Source: Ceratopteris richardii (taxonomy: Eukaryota > Streptophyta > Polypodiopsida > Polypodiales > Pteridaceae). Taken from it: DNA of 64,000 nucleotides. Of this stretch, positions 1-10,812 are shown one piece after another (the stretch's first letter is position 1; each line of letters begins with the position of its first letter). Below the pieces are notes generated by a model. The model was not told where the DNA came from and searched no databases. It worked only from the letters and a program-made list of their open reading frames with translations. The stretch is from NCBI GenBank assembly GCA_020310875.1, contig MU260067.1, forward strand, positions 348,501 through 412,500. The letters run 5' to 3'. Position numbers and translations under genes: made by a program.

Positions 1-1
1 G

Positions 2-3000
2 GATCAGGTCCCAGAACTTGATTCCAACATGCCAAAAGCAGGCTCCAAGCAAAGGGTACCAGAGATACCTCTAGACAAAATAGGGGACATGTGTGAGGGT
101 GAAGAAGGTAATACTTATCTTCCCATCACCTACCAAGGTTACACAACCAAAGCAATCATAGATTCAGGTGCTGGTGTTGCTATTGCGACCACCTCCTTGT
201 GGAAGCAATGGGGCAAGCCCACATTAAGACCAACTAGAATGAAGCTTCAAATGGCTGATGGTCATTTTGAAAGACCTCTAGGGTTGCTAGAAGGGATCAC
301 TCTAACCACTTGTGGTGTAGAGTTTGAGCACACATTTGCTATATGTGACTTTGAGAAAAATAATGTCTATGAGATGATCCTAGGAAGACCCTTCCTACGA
401 CAATTGCAAATAGTACAGGATTGGGGAACTAATTCCTTGTACTTACAGCACTTAGGGGTCACCACCAAGGTCAATTTGAAGGATTACACCTTCAGAGATG
501 TACCACCCCTACAGTGGAATTCTATCCACAAAGCGAAAGAAGATTCCATCTCTGTGCATTCTGAAAGTTCACCTGATCCATCATGGCTGCATGAAGATAC
601 TCATTTGTGGATGTGCAAGGTCGCAAAGGAAGAGGAAAAACGTTTAAAGGCAAGAGAAGAAGGAACTTCGCTAGGAGATAGACCAGTTAGAGACCCAGCC
701 TACACACCGATGATCTTTCCAGATGAGGAGTTTGAGCCTCATGGCTGGCCAGAAATCTTAGCCACCATGGACATTGCTGTCAATGAGGAACAGTGGACAC
801 CTCATTGTGATGAGGAGGGTTATGATATCTTAGTTTTCATGTGTCAACCCTTGCTAGAAGAATGTGACCCTAGTGATGTCTTAGAAGAAGAAGAGAATGA
901 CGATGATCTGGAGTCTATTGTGATGGATAGTTGCTTTAACTCAGAGCAACACTATCTAGAAGATATAGGAGTGTTCACCCAGAAAGAAGAAGAACCTCTC
1001 ACAAGTATTAAAACAGTAAACTCAAAGGATGGAAGTGAGAGTAGTCAAAAGAAAAAGAAAAGAAAAGCAGTGAAACAAGAAGAGGAGGAATCATTGTTTG
1101 AAGTACCAGAAAACTTCAAGAAATATGAAGTTGACGACCGCAAAATTTTGGTACGAATGCCTAAGAGAGAGGCCATCATAGGAGAATCATATGATAATAA
1201 AGAAAAGACCAAGAAGATTGTAGTGACCATTGAAGAGAACGAAGAGAGATGCACATATATAGGAGATGACCTAAGTGCAAGAGAAGAAATGGAGCTCATA
1301 GCTCTATTAAGGGAATATAGGGATGTGTTTGCATGGCACTATAGAGACTTGAAAGGGGTAGATCCAAGAATTTGCTCTCATACTATCCCCATGACTGCTG
1401 GTGCTAAGCCCACCAAACAGAAGCCCTACACATATAATGATACCTATGCAGCCAAAATAAAAGAAGAAATTGATAGGTTGATTGAAGTTGGATTCATCTA
1501 TGAGATTGAGCATACCGAATGGGTGTCCCCCATTGTTGTGGTACCCAAGAAGAACGGGAAGTTGCGAGTGTGTATTAACCTTAAAAAAGTTAATGCCGCT
1601 ACGATTAGAGATAGTTATCCACTTCCAATCACAAAACACCTATTGGAGCGTGTTGCAGGCAAGGAAGTTTATAGCTTCCTTGATGGATTTTCAGGTTACA
1701 ATCAAGTAGCCATTGCCCCAGAAGATCAACACAAAACAGCTTTTGCTACAGAGTGGGGAATCTTTGCATTTCGTGTGATGCCATTTGGGCTCACCAATGC
1801 ACCTGCAACATTCCAAAGGCTCATGTGTCATGTCTTCAAAGAGTTCTTGCGAAAGAGCTTAGAAGTGTATGTGGATGATTTATGTGCTCATTCCCAAGAA
1901 AGAAGGGTTCACATCCCTGAGCTCAGACAAATCTTCAACAAGTGTAGAGAATATCGAGTGTGTCTAAACCCAGAAAAGTGTGTGTTTATGGTGCGTCAAG
2001 GTAAAATCTTAGGGCATATTGTTTCTAAGAATGGAATCTCAATAGATGAAGATAAGGTACGAGCCATAGCGGAGCTACCAAGGCCAAGGAATATTAAAGA
2101 GGTACAAGCCTTTATGGGCCATTGTGGATACTACCGTAGGTTTATCCACATGTACGTGATCATAGCTAGACCCCTTTATGCCTTGTTGTCTAATTTTGAG
2201 TGGAACGACGAATGCGAGAATTCTTTCAACGAACTGAAGAAACGTTTGTGCACGGCACCAATACTCACCACTCCTGATTGGAATAAACCATTCCATGTCC
2301 ATGTGGATGCATCCAACCATGCCATAGGATGTGTGCTAGCACAACCCACAAGTGAAGGAAACTTAGATTTGCCCATAGCATATGCTAGTAGACAGCTCAC
2401 TGCAGCTGAACGGAACTATACCACAACTGAGCGAGAGGGCTTAGGCATGGTATATGCTGTGAAGAAGTTTAGACACTATTTATTGGCCAACAAGTTCAAG
2501 TTTTTCACTGATCATCAAGCTTTGTTATATTTGGTCAATAAACCTTGCAATACTGAACGCTTAGTAAGATGGTTCCTCTTACTAATGGAATATGACTTTG
2601 AAGTTGTTGTCAGGAAAGGTAGAACCCACCTTCGGGCAGATCACCTTTCTCGCATCACTTCAGGAGAGTCACCGCAAGGAGTGTTTGACGAATTACCCGA
2701 TGCTTATCTGTTCAATTTAGAAGTTGTTCCTAAATGGGCAAATAAGTTGGTACCAGTCCTAACCTTTGGCCCTGCAAATAAGAATGTGAAAACATCACAA
2801 GAAGAAATTGTAAAATCACAAAAATATCACATATTAGCAGGAAGCATGTACAAACAAGATACTGAGGGTGTATTAGCTTGTTGTGTGGAGGATGATGAAC
2901 ATAGTAGTTGGTTGCAGCAAGCCCATGAAGGAATGCTAGGAAATCACTATTCTAAACAACGAACATTGCAGAATCTAAAGCGTTTAGGAGTGTATTGGCC

Positions 3001-5404
3001 TAGCATGGACAAAGAAATACATGAGTGGATTAAGAATTGTCCAAGGTGTAGAGAGAGACCCCCAGTGGAGTATGCGACCCTTTATCAAGTGTCTTTAATT
3101 CCAGAGTGGAGTGCTCCATTGGTAGGGTTTATGAGATCGGGAAAATTACCCAAAGAGGCTAGTCTAGCAAGAAGAAGAAGCATGGAGCAAGAGGCTCAAG
3201 GCTATGCCCTAGTAGGAGACAACCTATACCGAAGAGGCAAAGATGGTTACTTAAGACTGTGCATTCACGAATCAGATTATTTGAAAGTCTTAGAAACTGC
3301 ACACAGCGGTGTTGCAGGTGGACATTTTGGTCCTGACCGAGTGATTAAGACCATTCTATTCTCAGGACTTTGGTGGCCCACTCTTCATATGGATGCACAT
3401 ACCTATGTGAAGAAATGTGACACATGCCAACGTGCACAATATCCAGTTAGAAAAGACGAGATGCCTTTGAGGCCAATGATGGGAGGGCGTGCATTTTCCA
3501 AGTGGGGCATAGACTTCATAGGTCCTATTAATCCCCCTGCTAGAAACTCCCATGCAGAGTATATTATTGTAGCCACAGATTACCTTACCAAGTGGGTAGA
3601 AGTGAAAGCCACAACAAAGAATGATGCTCAGACGACGGCTAAGTTCTTATTCGAGAATGTGTTCACGAGATATGGGCTACCAATAGAGTTAGTGAGCGAT
3701 AGAGGCACACACTTCTTGAATGAAGTCATTGAAAATCTTCTCCAAGAATTCTTGGTGATACATAAGAAATCCGCCCCCTATCATCCACAAGCCAACGGAC
3801 AAGCCGAGAGTACCAATAAGATCCTCTGTAACGTATTGACAAAATTGGTAAATAATAAACGCTCTGATTGGGACAAACAACTTCATCATGCTGTTTGGGC
3901 TTATCGAGTTGCCTACAAAACAGTACTCAATGCCACCCCATTTCAGATGGTCTTTGGACAGAATGCGGTGCTACCACTGGATTTCTTAATCCCTGCTTTA
4001 AAAGTAGCACAAGAGCATGAGTGGAATGGACATGAATTGTCATCTAGGATCTTTGATCTAGAACGCTTAGGTGAGACAAGGCTACGAGCGGCTGCAGGCA
4101 TCTACGCTGCAAAGAAAAGGCAAAAGGCCTACTTCGATGCACACATTAAGGATAAGGGACTGAAAGAGGGAGATCTAGTGTTGGTTTACACACTGAAACA
4201 ACATGCCCGTAAGTTGGAAAAACGAGGATATGGACACATGATCATTAACAGAATTTCCACTAGTGGTGCGGTTCAATTGGCTACTTTAGAAGGTGATATC
4301 TTGCCAAACTATATTAGTGGTTGTAGAGTCAAGTTATATCAAGAACCTCTTACAGAGGACATGCTAATGAGACTCAACAGTGCTAAGAAACGAAAAGAAG
4401 AAGAGTTAAGAGTGAGAGAAGAAGCACAGGCAGAGGCTAGAGAGCGCATAAGGCGAAATAAGTTAAGACGACTTGGCCTAGATGTCAACTCAAAAGCTCC
4501 AAAATATCACATGGATATGTGCCAAAAGTCAGGCATAGCGACTTCTCAGGTCATTGACCGAAGACCCTTTGTGACCATAGAGATAGGACAAGGGAAGGGT
4601 GCAAGGACGGTGAAAGCATTGATTGACTCAGGTGCAGCAAGTTGTGCAGTTAGACTTTCCTACTGCCAAGACTTGCAGTTGAACATCAATCCCATAGAAG
4701 CTTATCTCATAGGATTGGGAGGTGTGGAAACCCCTTGTTTGGGCGAGGTGGAACTTCCCATCTACCTTCAAGATGTTCCAATGAAAGTCAAAGCGCTAGT
4801 ATGTCAAGATGAGAACCTTACAGAACCACTTGTCTTGGGTCAAGATTGGATCTATGACCATGCAGTTAACTTAAACCTAAGAAGTCAAATTCTTCAAGTT
4901 TGGGTACATGAACAATGCATTACAATAGAATTAGAGAACTGCATGCTCCTAAATCATGGCACCACACACTCTCTTAGTTCTTCCAAGACTAATCATATGA
5001 AAGAAGATGTTTTATGTGTCAAAAGCTCTATGATGCAGAAGGAGTCAATCGTGGAAGACCAGGTTCGAAGGCGGGTGGATCTTTCTTCTTCTCCAAAGAA
5101 TCAAGTAGCCACAGTTGTGAGTCCACCACACAAGCAAACACAACCGTTCACGACAACTGCTACATCAAATAGAAAGACACCATTCGATAAAAAAGCAGTT
5201 CAGAGCATGAAGCAGATATGGGTACGCAAAGGAGAGCAACCACCCACCTTGCCCCCACAAATTCCATCCAGGCAAGCCAACCAAGTCAGAAGACGAAGAA
5301 AGCAACTCGGACAAGCTCAATCACAAGGTATCCAACAAGTTTGGGTGCCTAAGAAGTTAGCGGCAGCTCAACAAGGGCAATTGCAAATGTGGGTACCCAC
5401 CTAA
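2..5404 (+). CDS. Ty3/gypsy polyprotein (5' partial) with two protease domains
   Basis: Retrotransposon polyprotein that would cleave itself, reverse-transcribe the element RNA and integrate the DNA. The frame is open to the left edge, so the first ATG (29) is probably not the real start; gag would lie outside. Counting from that ATG: retropepsin DSG at 45-47; acidic then lysine-rich linker 280-350; reverse transcriptase with LDGFSGYNQV (551-560) and YVDD (614-617); RNase H with D760, E803, D828, D871; a zinc module H966/H973/C1004/C1007; a second zinc module H1092/H1099/C1130/C1133; integrase D1162, D1224, E1260 (D-x61-D-x35-E); then a second retropepsin-like domain, DSG at 1533-1535 and LVLGQDW at 1601-1607. 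All catalytic residues are present. The stop at 5402 looks like a frameshift, because the same type of sequence continues in another frame. Family call is certain; the lineage within Ty3/gypsy (Tat/Athila-like) is an inference. Confidence 0.93.
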   Translation, partial: DQVPELDSNMPKAGSKQRVPEIPLDKIGDMCEGEEGNTYLPITYQGYTTKAIIDSGAGVAIATTSLWKQWGKPTLRPTRMKLQMADGHFERPLGLLEGITLTTCGVEFEHTFAICDFEKNNVYEMILGRPFLRQLQIVQDWGTNSLYLQHLGVTTKVNLKDYTFRDVPPLQWNSIHKAKEDSISVHSESSPDPSWLHEDTHLWMCKVAKEEEKRLKAREEGTSLGDRPVRDPAYTPMIFPDEEFEPHGWPEILATMDIAVNEEQWTPHCDEEGYDILVFMCQPLLEECDPSDVLEEEENDDDLESIVMDSCFNSEQHYLEDIGVFTQKEEEPLTSIKTVNSKDGSESSQKKKKRKAVKQEEEESLFEVPENFKKYEVDDRKILVRMPKREAIIGESYDNKEKTKKIVVTIEENEERCTYIGDDLSAREEMELIALLREYRDVFAWHYRDLKGVDPRICSHTIPMTAGAKPTKQKPYTYNDTYAAKIKEEIDRLIEVGFIYEIEHTEWVSPIVVVPKKNGKLRVCINLKKVNAATIRDSYPLPITKHLLERVAGKEVYSFLDGFSGYNQVAIAPEDQHKTAFATEWGIFAFRVMPFGLTNAPATFQRLMCHVFKEFLRKSLEVYVDDLCAHSQERRVHIPELRQIFNKCREYRVCLNPEKCVFMVRQGKILGHIVSKNGISIDEDKVRAIAELPRPRNIKEVQAFMGHCGYYRRFIHMYVIIARPLYALLSNFEWNDECENSFNELKKRLCTAPILTTPDWNKPFHVHVDASNHAIGCVLAQPTSEGNLDLPIAYASRQLTAAERNYTTTEREGLGMVYAVKKFRHYLLANKFKFFTDHQALLYLVNKPCNTERLVRWFLLLMEYDFEVVVRKGRTHLRADHLSRITSGESPQGVFDELPDAYLFNLEVVPKWANKLVPVLTFGPANKNVKTSQEEIVKSQKYHILAGSMYKQDTEGVLACCVEDDEHSSWLQQAHEGMLGNHYSKQRTLQNLKRLGVYWPSMDKEIHEWIKNCPRCRERPPVEYATLYQVSLIPEWSAPLVGFMRSGKLPKEASLARRRSMEQEAQGYALVGDNLYRRGKDGYLRLCIHESDYLKVLETAHSGVAGGHFGPDRVIKTILFSGLWWPTLHMDAHTYVKKCDTCQRAQYPVRKDEMPLRPMMGGRAFSKWGIDFIGPINPPARNSHAEYIIVATDYLTKWVEVKATTKNDAQTTAKFLFENVFTRYGLPIELVSDRGTHFLNEVIENLLQEFLVIHKKSAPYHPQANGQAESTNKILCNVLTKLVNNKRSDWDKQLHHAVWAYRVAYKTVLNATPFQMVFGQNAVLPLDFLIPALKVAQEHEWNGHELSSRIFDLERLGETRLRAAAGIYAAKKRQKAYFDAHIKDKGLKEGDLVLVYTLKQHARKLEKRGYGHMIINRISTSGAVQLATLEGDILPNYISGCRVKLYQEPLTEDMLMRLNSAKKRKEEELRVREEAQAEARERIRRNKLRRLGLDVNSKAPKYHMDMCQKSGIATSQVIDRRPFVTIEIGQGKGARTVKALIDSGAASCAVRLSYCQDLQLNINPIEAYLIGLGGVETPCLGEVELPIYLQDVPMKVKALVCQDENLTEPLVLGQDWIYDHAVNLNLRSQILQVWVHEQCITIELENCMLLNHGTTHSLSSSKTNHMKEDVLCVKSSMMQKESIVEDQVRRRVDLSSSPKNQVATVVSPPHKQTQPFTTTATSNRKTPFDKKAVQSMKQIWVRKGEQPPTLPPQIPSRQANQVRRRRKQLGQAQSQGIQQVWVPKKLAAAQQGQLQMWVPT

Positions 5405-5774
5405 GAAGCTCTTACATCCACAACAACCTTTGTTCTCCCACATGCAAAAGGTTTCAACAAAGAAGCCAAAAAGAGAAAAGGGTAAGAACCACGTACAGAG
5501 ACCAAAGGAAGATCAAATCAGCTCTTCAACATTAGTAGGGAGACATGCAAAAAGGATATGGGTTTGGAAGCCAAAAGTGCAAGTAGCCTCCACCAAACCA
5601 AAGCGTCAACCACACTGGATACCACAGTTCAGAAAGCACCCAAAGAGAAAGACGCCTGAAGTGACCTCTACAGTGCCAAATGATGTTCTAAAATGGACTC
5701 CAATAAGGAGGATTACATCAGTTCGAGACTCAATGGATACCTCCACCAAGGTCGGCATCAACCTCTGCAAATAA
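5405..5774 (+). pseudogene. Frameshifted C-terminal tail of the gypsy polyprotein
   Basis: A basic, lysine/proline-rich reading frame directly follows the polyprotein stop in the next frame. It has no ATG before 5442, and in-frame sequence runs back past the stop at 5402. It continues the pattern of the polyprotein's last 70 residues: short tryptophan motifs (IWVRK, VWVPKK, MWVP before the stop; RIWVWK, HWIPQ, LKWTP after it). The simplest reading is a one-base indel near 5395 in an originally longer protein. Function unknown; the repeated W motifs resemble no domain I can name. Confidence 0.6.
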
Positions 5775-7249
5775 CATCGAAAGCCTCGAACGAGCAACAA
5801 CCATGTGCTCCTTGCACAACCCTGTCTTTTGCACCATTCAGGTCATGCATTTCCAAAGTATGCATTAATATAGGGCCACATTACACGGCCGTGCATAGAC
5901 ACACTTGAGAATCCCATGCACAAGAGCACAGTGACATATGTCAAACATTTCTATTGATACTAACTTTTGTGTTCTTGTTTTGTGATATCCTTTTCCTCAA
6001 AAAAAAAAAAAAAAAAAAGGGAGAAAGAAAAGTGGGCGAGAGCTTGTTCCCAGGTTTGGCTTATGAAACATGAATGAGCCATGCTTAGTTGAAGGTGGAA
6101 CTGTTGATTACTAGGCATTTATCAATTTGGACAGAAGTGTGTCTCGGCCAGCAGTGAGATTATTGCTGCCTTATCTGGTAGATGACAAGCATTTGGCATG
6201 AACATGGCATCTACAACTATGATTCTCTCTTACCATGGTAGGAATGAAGAGCTTGAAGGTCCGCAACTTGAGGGATGCTTAACTACTTCATGTACCAGAG
6301 CATCCAAGGAGATATCTGCAAAAGGTAGTTCTGGAGGAGAAGACTCCTGCATATGGTGAGCTAAAGAGAATATGTGAAACCAGCTTGGTGTAGTTACCCG
6401 ATGTTGCTTGCCAAGGAATATAAAGCAATTCAATTCTCAGTATTTCCTGAACCAGTATGGAACAGTAGCACTGGTGAATGGTCTATGTCAATCAGCATGG
6501 TAATCTCTTAGAAACCGGCACGTGTCCAATATTCCTCTGAGTGTCAATATAGGGAAGTGAACGTGCATGAGCCCAAGCTCAGAAATGCACATTGTTAGTG
6601 ACAAATGTTGCTTTGAAAAGAGGAGAGGGGATCCACCACCCAAAAGATCTCATCCGTGGACAATCAACATGGACATTCATCAACAAGGTTCCATCCCAAA
6701 GGCCGAGTGTACAACACGAAGAGACAAACATCCATCAATCTTCGCCATGGTAAGTATCTTTACTCTGGAAACACCATAACCATGATAGTTTAGGAAACCT
6801 CTTCGTCAGCATACCCTTGAGCACTTAGCTCAAGACCCGCAATTTTTGCACCATACTTCTTCCAATGCATTTTCCAAGTAAGCATGAGTAGGGCTACATT
6901 ACAAGGCCGTGCACAAGGCACATACTTTTTTCAACCCAGGCACGAACACACTTACCCATCATTCATTATGGGTTATGAGTAGTTGGCATGACTGCTCTCA
7001 ACATCATCTTTAAAAGAGCTAGCGGACATCATGGGAACAACATCCATATCTCGGTAGCAAATTGAAGCCAGTAGTTGCTCCAAATCACTCTTGACAACCT
7101 CTTTTGAGCAACTTGCAGTTTTGAGAGCTCACAACGACACATTCTTGCTGGAATCCAAGGAACCAGCTCATACAACGGATGGACACCACCTCTCAAAGCA
7201 CTACACAGAACAGCCCTTCCAACAAGGGTCTGTCAGGGACGACAGACTC
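5775..7249 (+). other. Long 3' noncoding region of the gypsy element
   Basis: About 1.5 kb between the coding tail and the polypurine tract, with only short frames and no domain. It holds an A-tract (5999-6018) followed by a purine-rich stretch. A segment at 5828-5902 recurs in diverged form at 6844-6922. The right part (about 5998 onward) is homologous, inverted, to the interior of the deleted gypsy derivative at 24838-25950, so this noncoding region is a stable part of the family. Confidence 0.6.
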
Positions 7250-7263
7250 GAGAGGGGGGGGAG
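7250..7263 (+). promoter_or_regulatory. Polypurine tract of the gypsy element
   Basis: The run GAGAGGGGGGGGAG lies immediately before the LTR start TGTTGAAGC, the expected place for plus-strand DNA priming in an LTR element. The inverted relative has the equivalent tract at 24838-24853. Confidence 0.85.
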
Positions 7264-7872
7264 TGTTGAAGCTCAAAGTCAAGGACAAAGCATGGAAGCA
7301 CATCAAAAGGTGGACACACGAGGAAAGGGAGCAAGTAGGGAGCTCCAAGAAGTGTATGTCAAATTTTCAGAAGAATCCCCTACAAAAATAGTGATTTTCA
7401 TCACTAAAAACCATTGTAAATACCATTATCTATTTTTAGTAACTCCATTTTGTTCAAGCCGAGGAGTCCTCGAGCTTGAGGAGTATTAGAAGTACCATCA
7501 TACTAATTTTCATAATTTTTAGACTTCGTTTGAGCCCTCAAACAAGCCCTGGAACCTAATTTTTAACTAGGCCGGACACTAGGTCTGGACAGGGCCAAAA
7601 CTAGTCAAAAAACTATAAAAAGAGTTAGAGAGCTCATTTGTGGGTTTAGCTTGTTAGAGAATAGAACTTTTGTAAGAGAACTCTTTTGCAATCTAAGCTT
7701 TCCATTGTTCCTCTCTTTGATCTTACTTTGTGCGCGTGTGTGTGTATGTGTGTGCATGTTTGTGTGCTTTCACTCACGCACTTGTGCCTTCACTTGCTTG
7801 TGGTCTTCATACCGGTCCTCACGTCTCCGCGGATTGACAAGTAAAGGAGGTGGTGCTTACGCTTGAGCTACA
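7264..7872 (+). repeat. 3' LTR of the gypsy element (609 bp)
   Basis: Starts TGTTGAAGC after the polypurine tract and ends GAGCTACA where the copia A reading frame begins. The boundaries are confirmed by the inverted homologous LTR at 24233-24837, which starts and ends at the same bases. It has a TATA element at 7614-7621 and a (GT)-rich segment near 7736-7760. The matching 5' LTR would lie left of the window. Confidence 0.9.
7614..7621 (+). promoter_or_regulatory. TATA box of the gypsy LTR
   Basis: CTATAAAAAG sits in mid-LTR and is conserved in the inverted 3' LTR near 24480. In the partial 5' LTR of that derivative the same site reads CTTTAAAAAG, so its core is lost. Confidence 0.6.
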
Positions 7873-8342
7873 TCATCATAATCCATGCCATGGGTTTGGG
7901 CATAGCCTTTGACCACCAATCTAGCTTTATATCTAGCTATTCTTCCATCTACAAGCTTCTTCACTTTATAAACCCATTTATTTCCAATCACTTTCTTACC
8001 ATTTGGTTTTTGAACAAGTTCCCATGTCTTGTTCTCCTCAAGTGCATTGAATTCTTCCTTCACTACTTCTTCCCATTGTTTCTTGCCTTTTGATTCAGCA
8101 TAGTTATGAGGTTCTTCATCTTCTTTGACCATGTAAGCATAGCTTCTTTGAGTCATGTAAGAAGTATCATAAGAATACCTTGTTGGTTGTTTCCTTAATC
8201 TGCTTGACCTTCTTGGATCATTCTCTTCATGTGTATTTGAACACACTTCTTCATCAAACCTAGGTGCATCTTCATTTCTTCTTGATGATCCAACTCTAGA
8301 TGTACTTGCTTGCATGTAATCTTCAACTCCATTTATTTGCAT
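7873..8342 (-). pseudogene. Copia A reverse transcriptase, N-terminal part
   Basis: The frame shows the usual copia RT opening: KTWELVQKPNGKKVIGNKW, then YKARLVVKGYAQTHGMDYDD, preceded by the linker region with SSRLRKQPTRYSYD. The frame ends because the gypsy LTR begins directly after the GMDYDD motif, so the catalytic YVDD block is missing. Clear assignment, dead copy. Confidence 0.85.
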
Positions 8343-8366
8343 ATTTGATTTACCTCTCTCACTTCT

Positions 8367-9480
8367 TTATACCACTTCTTTAAACGCTTCAATCTTGTGG
8401 CTTTGTTCTACATACCAACTTTTTTTTTCATCAAATGTCACATCTATAGTAATAAGAAATTGTTCGGTTAGAGGATTCCACAACCTATAACCCATCTGCT
8501 TTTCATCATACCCATTGAATAAATATTTTTTTAGCCTTTGGTTCAAGCTTATGTCTGATTTATGATGGTACATAAGCATAGGCAATCAATCCAATCACTT
8601 TACAATGATCTAGTGTTGGTTTCTTACCCCACCAAGCTTCATAACGAGTTATTCCATTTAGAGTTGTACATGGTAACCTATTCACAAGGTATGTAGTTGT
8701 ATTCACAACCTCAGCCCATAGATAATTTGGACATTTTTTCTCCTTGAATATAGCCCTAGAAAATTCAATTAAAGTTCTATTTCTTCTTTCTGTCACCCCA
8801 TTTTGTTGAGGTGTGTACCTGAAAGTTATTTCCCTCGTAATACCTTCATTCAAAAGATAATCATTGAATTCTTGGGAGAAGCATTCTACCCCTCCATCAA
8901 ACCTTAGTCTCTTGAGCTTTTGACCTATTCATCTTTCTAAATATGCATGAAAATGCTTGAAGGCTCCAAATACTTCTAACGTGTTCTTCAAAATATGAAG
9001 AGTTATCCATCTTGTAGCATCATTAATAAAGAGAACATAAAACCTAGAGTCATTCATTGATCCTTCTTTTGTTGGTCCCCATATATTTATATGGATGAGC
9101 TCTAGTAGTCCATCATGCTTGAATCCTTTCTTCTAAAATGGTTATCTATGTGCTTTTCCCATTTGGCATGCTTCACATTTGTAGACCATTTGTTGGTTCT
9201 CCACATTTGGTAAACCTAGTACTGATTGATTTGCCACCCCATCTTTGATTCCTCTTTCATTGAAATGTCATAATCTCTTATGCCAGAGGTCTAGTTCTAT
9301 AATCACTTCCTCACCATGTGTGAGCAAAGATTGACCAATATTCCCTTGTACTTTTAGGGTAAAAATTATACCTTCCTTCTTCCCATAAATAATATGATTA
9401 TATTCATTCCCTGAATCTTCCACAAATACTCCTTCATTTTTAAATTTGACTTAAAAACCTTTTTCAACTATTTGTCTTGC
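8367..9480 (-). pseudogene. Copia A integrase and pre-integrase zinc region, degenerate
   Basis: Reading leftward on the minus strand: zinc-binding CEACQMGKAHR (about 9165-9190), core start LIHINIWGP (about 9070-9100), mid-core DGGVECFSQEF (about 8870-8910), RYTPQQNGVTERRNR (8770-8825), and the copia C-terminal block YLFNGYDEKQMGY. The first catalytic aspartate (normally IDVWGP) is asparagine. Frame breaks separate the blocks, so the enzyme is inactive. Confidence 0.8.
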
Positions 9481-9481
9481 A

Positions 9482-9739
9482 CTAAATCAGATTCTTAGGT
9501 ATTGTGGGAACATACAAAACATTGGTTAGCGAATCTATTCCACTCTTGCATTTCACTTTTCCAATTGAATGTACATTGTGTCTTGTGTTATCACCTGTTT
9601 GAAATGTATGACTAAAAATGCCTTCTTCTAATTCTAACATTAATTCTATGTTTCTTGAAAAATTATTAGAACAACCAGAGTCAATATAGAATACCTTGAG
9701 ATCTTCTTTCTCTGATGTACTTATTGAATTTCTCATCAA
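9482..9739 (-). pseudogene. Copia A protease
   Basis: Contains FYIDSGCSNNFSRN, the copia retropepsin active-site motif with intact DSG, then the usual downstream pattern FQTGDNTRHNV and NVLYVPTIPKNLI. The upstream and downstream joins to gag and integrase are broken by stops. Confidence 0.82.
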
Positions 9740-9944
9740 TGTTGTATGGTTCTCACTTTATGAGTCATTTGCATAATTGTAGTAGGTGGTATTATAGGAT
9801 CGGTTATGTCCCCAATTTCTTCCTCCACCTCAAACATAGCCACCTCTTTGGGCTTTGCCTTCCTCTTTGAAATTGATTTTGATATCTTCCACCTCTACCT
9901 CTACCATTGTTACTTTGATTTTGATTTGAGCCTTGATGATTGTG

Positions 9945-10612
9945 TCAACAATCATAAGCCAAATGATTCCTCAAGCCACAAATCCAACATGTCTTCTTGT
10001 TATTATTTTGATTACCTCTTGCTCTTCCATTTCCTCTACCTTTTCCTCTGCCATTTGCTCTTCCTTTTACATAATTTGCGTGAAAAGTTGATTCTTCTTC
10101 ATCCTTTTCTTTTCCTTTATCTCCCTTCTTCTTATTCTTTGCATACATAGTAGAGATGTGTCCTTTATCTCCATTTGACTTCAATTCTTGCTCAAATGTG
10201 AGCATCAATCCAAGCCATTAATTTAGATCTGGTACAAAATGATTTAATGAGAGTTTAGTTGATAATACAAAAGGTTTCCACATTTCATCGCCTCTTAACC
10301 TTGCAAGTAATTGTTCAATCAACCTATGATCTTTAATGTCTTCATCTATTTCCAAACCTCTTATGTGTGGTAACAAATGATTTGTGATACTATTATATAT
10401 ATACGCTCTTGCACTTGCATCTTCCTTTGCCATAGCTTTAAAGCTTCTAGCTCTTCTTTCTTTGTTTGAATATCATCTTCAAATGTAGGATTTTCTTCTT
10501 CACCTATTATATATATCATGAGATCCTTACTCATAAGTAAGGCTTCCATCCCCATTACTGAATCAGGATAATCATCTCTATCTAATTCGTCAATAGAGAT
10601 ATGATCCACCAT
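9945..10612 (-). pseudogene. Copia A gag with CCHC zinc knuckle
   Basis: The right part (10612 leftward) opens with IDELDRDDY, the typical start of copia gag; the middle has ARAYIYNSITNHLLPHIRG; the left part has a basic RGKGRGNGRARG stretch and a zinc knuckle CWICGLRNHLAYDC (C-x2-C-x4-H-x4-C). The pieces lie in different frames, so it is a pseudogene. The normal role is capsid formation and RNA packaging. Confidence 0.8.
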
Positions 10613-10812
10613 GATCTTCTTGCTTCTACTGCAACTTGTGTGTTTAAGGTTTAAAGAGTATTACCTTATGTAGTTGTTTACTCTTGAGGATGATTTTGAA
10701 GTAGTGCTCTAATGCCTTTTGTTGTTCGATGCTTCAGCTTCTAACTTTTCAATGAAAACTTTCCAAGATCTCTTAAATCTCGTCCTTCTTCTACTCTTTA
10801 GGACCTTTCTTG

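Noticed and set aside
1045-3889. Minus-strand and alternate-frame open stretches within the gypsy polyprotein
   Set aside because: Shadows of a well-supported plus-strand coding region, without motifs of their own.
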